64,000 bases of DNA from Linnemannia hyalina (lineage: Eukaryota > Mortierellomycota > Mortierellomycetes > Mortierellales > Mortierellaceae). Where the stretch lies: NCBI GenBank assembly GCA_019671135.1, contig JAHRHY010000023.1, positions 62,001-126,000 of the forward strand. The letters are read 5' to 3'. Position numbers and translations under genes: made by a program. The notes below the pieces were generated by a model. It did no database searches. It saw only the letters and a list, made by a program, of their open reading frames with translations, and was not told where the DNA came from. Shown here piece after piece: positions 56,027 through 64,000 of this stretch (positions are counted from its first letter, which is position 1; each line of letters starts with the position of its first letter).

Positions 56027-59000
56027 ATGAAGGACGACACTCTCTCATTCAAAGAAAAGTACCTGAGACTACGCGAACGCTTCGACAGGGTCTCAACGGT
56101 AAACTACTGTACCTTTCCGCCATATTTTCCTTATCATAGAAATCATAATATCAAAGAATTACCCTTTGTTATTATTTTGTATTATAATGTTTCCTTTTTC
56201 TTCCCTGTTGCTTTGCCCTCAACAACACACACACAAACGTCAACCTTCCCTTCCCTTCCCTCCCACCCTTCGACTATTCCCCCCTTCCCTTTCGCCTTTC
56301 AGCCTCCTCTCCCCTTCCCTTTTCTATCCTCGACAATCCGACTCTTCGTTTTTATTCTTCCTCGGAGGGACAACAATAGTCCTTTTTTTTTCTAAGGGTT
56401 CACCTATATCTCTCTATCTCTCCCTCATTCACTCATTCAATCAACATCATATTCATATCATGCCCCTACCAACTACTCCATTTTGTCTCTAGACCCAACG
56501 CCAATACACCAATGACCTTCAGGCAGCACGACTCAAGACCAGGAAACTCCGAGAAGAAAACAAGTAAGAGACATCTGTGTTCCCTCAACATCCCTACTTC
56601 TCAGACGTATTTTTAGTACCATTTTCTGTGTTTAATATGCATCATCATCATTCCGCCATCATCATCATCCCCTTCCTTCTTCCCTTGTCTTTCCTTTTCT
56701 TCTCGCATTGTGTGCTTTGCGTTGTTCTATCCCCCCTTGTTCCGTTTGCCTCTCTCCCTTCGGGGTCAGATCGATAGAAGAAACAACGGACGCACACATG
56801 TTTACATTTACTTATCCCAACGGCTGGGCATCACCCTTTTTACTTTTTCTCGGCTAACACACATACAAACACACTCACACAAACCCCTTTTGTGTTCTTG
56901 TTGTCGTTGGTTGTATGCCCCAGAGCATATTTTCTCTATATCCATATATGAATGTTTCTGCTTTGTTGTTTCTCGATATATCCATAGCCGAATGCAGGCT
57001 GACGCGTGTAATACTTTACTATGCTTTCTATTCTATAGTCATCTCTTGGACCTGTTGAGCGAGATACAGCAGATGACAGGATCAGGGTATGATATCAATC
57101 TTATCACCATCATCCACTATGAACCTGACACTGATAGGCATTAACAGAAACTGGATTCATCAACAAACCGACCATCACTATATCACCCATCGTCATTGAT
57201 CACTCGCTGATCAATACAAACAACATACAAACAGCATTTGGCTATTTGCCAAGAGCACATGCTATGTACGTTGAACAAAGTTATATTAACTTGCTCGCAC
57301 ACACTTGTCATCGATTAACATAATTTAGGCCCTCGAGTGACAGTGACACGAGCATGGAGGATTTGAGCGATTTGGACGATGACGAGGACGAGGAAATGAA
57401 CGAGGAGGGGCTCAGCGGTGAGAAGCATCATCATCACAACAACCATCACAGTCAATTCCGTGGACGTACGTACAGGAAGACGACCGACAGCAGTCGCAAA
57501 GGTAACCACGCCAGCAAAACTCAGTCCATCGGGCGTTAAATAATCAACACACAAAAGAACTCCGGATCCTATCGCCGGCGCGCCACCAACTTTGCATTCA
57601 ACTCTCAACTCTCAACTCTCAACGGCATTTCAGCTTTATCAAATAAATACAAACCCCAAACAAACACAAAAACACAACCGTATATCTAGTCGAGGAGGCA
57701 AAAAGGACAAAGGACCAGAGTTCTCACTTTCAGAGTTCCCCTTCTTTCTTTCTTACCCTCTCTCTAACTTTCTACATCACATGCTTGCAGATGTCCCGAC
57801 GGATGACGGAGGGAGTCTACCACCCGAACCTCATCGCACGGCTGGATTCAGGGGAACGACTCGCGACAACTTGGACGACCAACATTGCGAACAAAAAGGC
57901 GCTCAACCCCGATCTTACAACAACAGAGGAACGGCGAACAACAGTGGAACGGCGGTCGCAACTGTGAAAAAGGAGAAACCGGAGGGCGCTCCCAAACAGA
58001 CACGAAAAGCCACGGCAAGTTCTCATTGGATGATAGGAAGGACCTTTTTTTACCCTTTCGCTCTGACCTTTTCTCGTTGCACAGAACAACGGCTAATCTC
58101 TTTGTACACCTTATCCTTTTGTTGCATTTACAGAAACGGGCTGATCGTGGTCGACCGCGTCTTGTCGTTCCTCTCAAGACAAATCCTGACGGCTCCCTGA
58201 ACTACCCAATTATTGTTGGAAAGGGCACCAACGAAGTCATTATCGAGAACATGGGTACGAAATTCACAAGCCTTGTTAGTACCGTGGCACTTTTAACCGG
58301 TATCACGTCGGTTTTAACACAATGTCTACATACACATTTTAATCTTCTAGGCCGGATCGTCTGGAACGGACGAGGATATCACAACCATAGATACATCTTT
58401 CCGGTTGGCTTCCGAAGCAAGAAGCAGTACACTTCTTTGTCTGACACATCCAAGAAGACCTACTTTATCAGCGAAATCTTGGACGGCGGAGAGCAACCCA
58501 TCGTACGTTGAACTTAACATGGCATACCTGGGTTTGCCACCAAATCTTTATTTCTTGCTCATAAAGCTAACGCCTCTTTGTTCTCTTGATATAGTTTCAA
58601 ATCACGCTGGAGGACATGCCGGAGAAGGTATTCCGACACTCATCGTCAAGTGGCGCATGGGAACTTGCACTGAAAGGACTGATGGAGCTCGGATTCAACG
58701 CAAAGACGCATGCCTCAGGACCAGACATGTACGGATTGACAAATCTCGGTGTGATCAAGTACATCCAGGAGATGCCCAACGCACACCGATGTAGACGTTA
58801 CATGCCTCTGAAGTGGATCATCGACGAAGGTAACGTCGAGGGAGGTTCTCCGGATTCGTCTGGCCAAGGGTTCAAATCCTACGATGGCGGCAAACCTGGA
58901 TCACGGAGAAAGAAGTTTAACAACAGCCTCTACGCCAGCAATCACGATGTCCTCTTGTCGACTCAGGAAGAGGCTGCAGCTTCATCGACCTCGCCGCACA

Positions 59001-59497
59001 AGGTCCCAACCTCACCGCCCTCGCGACCCTACACTCCACGCAAATATACCAGGCGCAAGATCAATGACTCTTCTGCCACCAACGACCTCACACTCCTATC
59101 GCCTCCGCCACCCCAGCCTAACTTTTCGTCGCCGCCGCCACACGACGTTATGGGGTCCTACTCGGGAGGTTATCACTCTGTCGACTATGATCGCGAGGAG
59201 CGTGAACACGATAGGGCACGACAACAACAACGACACTATAAACAACAGCACCAGCACCAACTGCAGCAACAGCATCACTTGTCAAGGTCCACGACTCCTT
59301 TGCCTTCGACTGTGACGACTGCTGCAGCGGCAGCAACAATGCCCCGATCCATTTCTGGTCAAGGGCCTTATTACCCGGAAAGGTTCCCGAGCCATCCACC
59401 TCAACTGCCACCACCCAACACCGACACTTTGCATGTTCGAAGCAAAGATCCACACGACCATTACGACCCCTACCAGCAGCCTCTCATGGAGCCCTAA
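56027..59497 (+). CDS. TBRG1-like FYRN/FYRC-domain nuclear protein
   Basis: Eight exons: 56027-56098, 56493-56563, 57039-57086, 57329-57501, 57791-58014, 58134-58254, 58351-58502 and 58595-59497, giving 587 residues. An N-terminal coiled coil (KEKYLRLRERFDRV ... LKTRKLREENNHLLDLLSEI) is followed by an acidic stretch and a basic linker. The FYRN domain (about 237-287) contains NHRYIFPVGFRSKKQY. The FYRC domain (about 288-370) contains SSSGAWELALKGL, GPDMYGLTNLGVIKYIQEMP and CRRYMP. The tail is Pro/Gln-rich. The coiled coil plus FYRN-FYRC order matches TBRG1/NIAM rather than MLL or KDM5 proteins, so a chromatin-associated regulator is inferred. Intron 5 has a GC donor (58015-58016), required by phase. 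Confidence 0.88.
58015..58016 (+). other. GC splice donor, TBRG1-like gene intron 5
   Basis: The exon ends ACG and the intron begins GCAAGT. The nearest GT choice leads to an immediate stop after the acceptor at 58133. Confidence 0.75.
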
Positions 59498-59883
59498 GGA
59501 AGGAAAAAACTCTTTCACTTCTGGGATAGGAACAGACGCCATCAATTTAGGTTTTGTCATGTTAACGCCTTTCTCCTTTCTGAACTCCAACTCCATGACA
59601 ACACACAAGTATCTGCACATATGAAACACAAACAAGTATCATGAAACGCACACACCCAAATCTTTTACGCATATCATATCATAACACTCCATACTTAATA
59701 ATCATAGGCTTTTTCGCCATCCATCCCCCCTTCCCTCATAAATTTCTTTGAGTCTCCATCAAAAATAAACATCGCAATAGCCTTGATCGTGTTCTTTGCT
59801 TGTTATTAAAAGATCCGTTGACGAAAATGGGATTATCGCTATTTGTTCTACTAGAGTTGTTTTGTTGTCCCATTGTAAGTTGT
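59498..59883. other. Convergent 3' region between the TBRG1-like gene and TRM112
   Basis: Contains AT-rich 3' flanks of both genes with an AATAAA-like signal near 59764. No gene. Confidence 0.5.
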
Positions 59884-60782
59884 TTAGACCTCATGCTCAG
59901 CCAGGAGCATGTTGGGGATGCCGTCGCGGATGATATAGTTGTGTTGGCAGTTTGGGCAAACCATCTTTCCTGATTTGATGTGGGTCTATGAGGTCAATTG
60001 GAGGTATGACATTGAGGCGTTAGCTATTGATTGGTGTGTCCGTTCTTCGCTTGACATGCACGCCCTTGTTCATTCCTGTTTTGCTCTTGAGCTGTTCCCA
60101 TTTTCAATGAAAGAAAAAGCTTTCCTGTTGCTGGACTGTTCGCCACTGGTGTCGGTCGCCTCCTCTGATCAACCCCTGTCTTCCCTATTTCTTTGGCTAG
60201 TGAACCGATGAAATGCGACCGCTGATTTCAGTTACGGATCTTTTCCACTTTCCAGTCTTGCTATTGCCACTTTTGCAACATGTCCGTGTATGCTGATGCT
60301 TTGCCGCATTTTTTTTGGGCTCCTTTGTCTCTTCTTATCTCGATCCTGCAATTCCTTGTTGGGATGTCCTTGTTCTTGAGAGTTGTCGTTTTACCTCAAG
60401 GATGACACGGTGGAGGATCTGGAGGAATTCATCGTTGTATGCGGCGTCGGCGGGGATCGCTGCGGGGAGATCGTTGATATCGAGCTAACATGAACAAAAT
60501 GAGGATTTGCAGACCCATGTTAATTATTTGACTGGGTCCCCCCCCACTTCTTGCATTTTATTTTTCCTCAACTGTGTGCTCGTATTTTTTATTTTTTTTT
60601 ACCTTGAGGCAAGTGGCGACGAGGGCGTCGTATTCAATCTTTGTGAGCATGTTTCTCAAAAAGTCCTCGTTCATCTCGGCCTCCTCCTGCTCGAGGACAA
60701 CCTCCTGGAGCTCGAGGGGGAAGTTGTTGGCGTTGCAGCCCTTGACGTGGCACTGGAGCATGTTGTGGGTAATGAGTCTCAT
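59884..60782 (-). CDS. TRM112: Multifunctional methyltransferase activator Trm112
   Basis: Exons 60782-60603, 60484-60395 and 59985-59884 give 123 residues, the usual size. It starts MRLITHNMLQC. The zinc site is formed by C11 and C16 (CHVKGC) and C100 and C103 (CPNC). The central helical domain has FLRNMLTKIEYDALV and FLQILHRVILE, and the C-terminus reads YIIRDGIPNMLLAEHEV, the canonical Trm112 end. It is a small obligate partner that stabilises several methyltransferases, including Trm9 and Trm11 (both encoded nearby), Mtq2 and Bud23. It is transcribed divergently from TRM11. Intron 2 is comparatively long (409 nt). Confidence 0.97.
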
Positions 60783-61095
60783 TTTTTAAAAGTATGTTGT
60801 GTTTCCTGTTTTTATGGGATGTGTTGGTGAGTTTTGTTGGTTCGGTGGGTTTGGCGAGACGAGCGATGGGTTGATGGGTTGATGCGGTTGTTGAGAGTTA
60901 AAGACAAAAGTCAAGTGTGTGCATGGACCCTTTATGAAAGTGAAGAAGGGGGAAAAAAAAAATATGTGTAAACAAGGATAAGCCACATTGAACTTCGCCG
61001 CCTCAACCTCACACAACTTTGAAAGGGCCGGCAATTCCTACTTTTTTTTTTTGTCTTCTTTTGCATTCACTTTTGCTTTACTTCATTAACCAGCA
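60783..61095. promoter_or_regulatory. Shared divergent promoter of TRM112 and TRM11
   Basis: Only 313 nt separate the two start codons on opposite strands, so the promoters must overlap. A poly-A/T tract near 60952-60962 and another near 61044-61053 could act as nucleosome-excluding elements. No specific factor site is claimed. Confidence 0.6.
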
Positions 61096-63460
61096 ATGCC
61101 GCTCTTCTTAATTCAGTTTGCTCAGCAGCATGAGGAGGTTAGCGCCCAGCATATATCTATGCACAGGACCGACATTTATGGCGTCGGTGTGAACCCCCCC
61201 CTTGCCTCGCCTGGTTGACTGACTTTACTACTCCTCTCCTCCCAACACCGTTCAACTACCCTACGAATAATTAGTTCCGCCTGCCTGAACTCGAGGCTTT
61301 GGCGACCATCGAGAATGTGCAGATGACCTATGAGCCCAGCGCCTACAGTCTGGAGGTAACTTTGAATTTTTTGCCCATTATTTACGCAGAACGCGCAAAT
61401 GCTGGGGTCATAGCAGTTGAACCAATTGACATGAACAACACTATTCGATGCTTGACCAACTAAAACGAAAATTATGTCACACCTTTCAATATTCATAGTC
61501 ACCCTTCTTGATTGTCGAGATCGAGTCCGCCGAGAAGGCTGCCTTGCTTTTGAACCGCGCCATCCTCGTCAAGTAAGCCCCAGGCATCTGTTTTCATCTA
61601 ACGAAGATGGCATTGACAGGATTATCGCAGGAAGTTGGATCTGTTTGGGTTACTATTCCTGACGCTTCTTCCTTTTTTTTTTGGCCTTCTTCTTTGCTGA
61701 TGATGTAGGACTATCATTGAGTTGTGGGGTCAGGGATCTTCATGGGACGAACTGATCGAGAGAGTCAAGGAGCACCCCGAGCGCTGGGTAAACTACAATG
61801 GAATCATTATCAGGACAAATGGGATCATGATAGTCGGGGATCAAAAATGGTCGCTTTCACTCCAAACCAACACTTACTGACCCATGTCTGCGAAACATTG
61901 TTTTTTGTAACCAAAATAGCCACAATACTTGCAGACGTCGTTCAAGTTCTTGGTGGTGACATTTGGAGGTACGATCGAGATGAAGGACAAGCCTGCGATT
62001 ATCAACCGGTTCGCGTTCACGGGATTCATGGGCAAGATCGATCTCAAGAACCCCGAGGAGGAGTTCCAGCTCATTGCCGATTATGGCATTGATCCTAATG
62101 TCCATGTTGCCCATACCTTCTACATGGGACGTTTGGTAAGTTGGCTGAGGCGATTGGAGGACATGAGGCATTGAAGGATCTATCTTTTGCTTGTATAGAT
62201 ACTTACCCTTCATTATTGATCATGTGAATATGTTGTAGGTGGGGCATGGAAAGCGCGAGTTGATCGACAAGTTCAACGTCAAGAAGCGGAAATACATCGG
62301 CAACACCACCATGGACGCAGAACTCTCCCTCATCATGGCCAACCAGGCCCTCTGCGGACCCGGAAAACTCGTCTACGACCCCTTTGTCGGCACAGGAAGT
62401 TTCCTCATGACCTGTGCTCATTTCGGAGCCATGACGGTTGGATCTGATATTGATGGACGACAGATCAGGGGAAAGGGCAAGGCCAGTATTCAGTCGAACT
62501 GTGAACAGTATGATTTGAAGGGCCGAGTTTTGGATGCCCTTGTGTTTGATGTGTGTCATGCGCCCTGGAGGCGGTTCAAGGGCGGACTCTTTGATGCCAT
62601 TGTCACCGATCGTAAGTTTTGTTTTCCCCTCTTTGACGGGTCGTCCACCTTTATTAATAACGAGTAGAATAAGGGGTTTTGACGAATATACTCACAGTTT
62701 TCTCTGCGTTCTTTATGATTGAATCATAGCTCCATATGGCGTCCGTGCTGGTGCCAAGACCCTTGGACGCAAGGATGTCACTAAACAGGCCACCGAGCCT
62801 CGCATGGCCGTCAACGAAGGCGTTTTTGCCCACACGTAAAGTTTTTTGCTCAAACTTTTTCTTTGTTGAGACAGTTTTCAAGACATCTGCAGAAGTGAGA
62901 ACAACCATTGTTAACAGGTTTTTTTTTATCTACACATGTGCGATCCATAAAATAGACTGCCAGATTATGTGCCACCAACAAAGCCATACGAGATGTCAGA
63001 AGTAGTCGCTGACCTACTCATGTTCGCCGTCAAGAACCTCACCCGCGGCGGCCGCCTCGTCTACTGGCTGCCCACTGTCACTGAAGACTACACCATCGAC
63101 GACCTCCCTACCCACCCATGCATGGAACTGGTCGCCAACTGTGAACAGGCATTCGGTCAATGGTCTCGTCGCTTGATCACTATGGAGAAAGTGGCCGATT
63201 GGGATGGTGAGACTGGGTTGGGACTGCCCACTGGAAATATGAACAAGTCGACGACGGGTCCTAAAAGCCAGGGACATTTTGGATTCCGGGATCGGTATTT
63301 TGCCTTCTCGATTGTTGAGAATGCGAGGAGGAAGAAGGAGTTGAAGGAGGCCTTTGCGAAGGGTGGGGCCGAGGGTGTTGCGGCTTGTATGCGCGCTTTT
63401 GAGGAAAAGAAGAAGTTGGAACAGCAGATGAAGGAGTTGCAGTTGCAGGAGCAATCATGA
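61096..63460 (+). CDS. TRM11: tRNA (guanine-10-N2)-methyltransferase catalytic subunit Trm11
   Basis: Eight exons: 61096-61137, 61275-61355, 61499-61572, 61709-61787, 61935-62135, 62239-62611, 62730-62835 and 62956-63460, giving 486 residues with closed phases. It starts MPLFLIQFAQQHEEFRLPEL. A THUMP-type N-terminal half is followed by NTTMDAELSLIMANQA, the SAM loop YDPFVGTGSF (about 206-214) and GSDIDGRQIRG. The catalytic DPPYGVRAGAK (Asp283-Tyr286) is split by an intron. LTRGGRLVYWLPT follows and a coiled Gln/Glu-rich tail ends the protein. With Trm112 it makes m2G10 in tRNA. The final ~45 residues are lysine- and glutamate-rich. Confidence 0.96.
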
Positions 63461-63667
63461 GGCTGCGGCGGACACTTAGGGTGGGAAAGGATTGATAAGA
63501 TACATTGCCATTGGTTTTTTTTTGCCACAATAGATATTCCCCAGAGCATTATTACTCTCTTGTTCAAATGGTGTTGTTTGTATGAGTTTAATGGTATGAT
63601 ACAGGTTATTGTTATGAAGGAAGAACTAATGTGTAAATGGAGAAAGAACAAGGGAGAGAAGAAGCGC

Positions 63668-64000
63668 TTAACCGCGTCTTACGCGAACAGCCTCAGCAAG
63701 ATCCTTGAGCATGTTCACAGTATCGTCCCAGTTCACACAGGCATCGGTAATCGACTGACCATAAGTCAAGGCCTCCTTGCCCTCAGGTCCGACATCCTGG
63801 CGACCCTCGACCAAATTACTCTCAATCATCAATCCAACAATCGACTTGTCTCCATTTCGGACCTGGTTGGCCAAGTCTGCAGAGACCGAGATCTGATTCC
63901 TGTGCTTCTTGCTCGAATTTCCGTGCGAGCAGTCGACCATGATGACCTCGGGGAGTTTTGCCTTGACGAGGCCGGCGCGGACGGTGGAGATGTGTTCCTG
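63668..64000 (-). CDS. DAHP synthase (3-deoxy-7-phosphoheptulonate synthase), C-terminal part
   Basis: The gene is cut by the window edge; 110 codons and the stop at 63668 are visible. The visible residues include [13 protein letters not shown] (metal/phosphate-binding His region), [18 protein letters not shown] and [15 protein letters not shown], all diagnostic of class I AroF/Aro3/Aro4 enzymes. The enzyme condenses PEP and erythrose-4-phosphate in the first step of the shikimate pathway in the cytosol. Whether it is the Phe- or Tyr-regulated isoform (Aro3 or Aro4) cannot be told from this part. No intron is seen in it. Confidence 0.96.
   Translation of the reverse strand, partial: QEHISTVRAGLVKAKLPEVIMVDCSHGNSSKKHRNQISVSADLANQVRNGDKSIVGLMIESNLVEGRQDVGPEGKEALTYGQSITDACVNWDDTVNMLKDLAEAVRVRRG

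Overview
This 64 kb window is nuclear DNA from a filamentous fungus, most likely an early-diverging Mortierellomycota-type species. That placement is an inference. It rests on the standard genetic code, many short GT-AG (and some GC-AG) introns, Gln/His/Ser-rich low-complexity proteins, a tandem family of secreted/membrane Kelch proteins, and clear fungal orthologues (Trm61, Trm9, Trm112, Trm11, Oma1, an Opy2-type anchor, DAHP synthase). No rRNA, CRISPR or confident tRNA was seen.

Layout. 1-2.9 kb: a degraded monocarboxylate-transporter (MCT/MFS) copy next to an intact three-exon MCT gene. 3.9-26.5 kb: a same-strand (minus) array of five paralogous Kelch genes, here called A to E. A to D have an identical exon plan (long exon 1, a 52-nt exon, a 183-nt exon, long last exon) and encode a signal peptide, a Kelch propeller, one transmembrane helix and a cytoplasmic tail. 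In C and D the tail ends in a conserved coiled coil. In A and B the coiled coil is separated from the reading frame by frameshifts, and E is a pseudogene. 10.1-15.7 kb: a transposon island between B and C. It holds a near-perfect foldback MITE with 8-bp target-site duplications, a mariner-type transposase end, a broken Fanzor/TnpB-like nuclease end, a DDE transposase and two diverged ~480-bp direct repeats.

27.6-45.3 kb: an Opy2-like membrane anchor (HOG-pathway type), a lineage-specific single-pass membrane protein with a C-terminal helical region, mitochondrial protease OMA1 (six exons), a possible sororin-like cohesion factor, and an 11-exon secreted subtilisin-like protease with a PA domain. 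47.0-50.9 kb: an F-box plus ankyrin-repeat gene with a 1.19-kb first intron.

51.7-63.5 kb: a notable group of tRNA-modification genes. TRM61 (m1A58 catalytic subunit) and TRM9 (wobble-uridine methyltransferase) are convergent with only 53 nt between stop codons. TRM112 (activator of both Trm9 and Trm11) and TRM11 (m2G10) are divergent from a 313-nt shared promoter. A TBRG1-like FYRN/FYRC gene lies between the two pairs. The right edge cuts the C-terminal part of a DAHP synthase gene (shikimate pathway).

Exon models were built by hand from splice signals, reading phase and family conservation. Wherever exon coordinates are given in full, all lengths sum to a whole number of codons.
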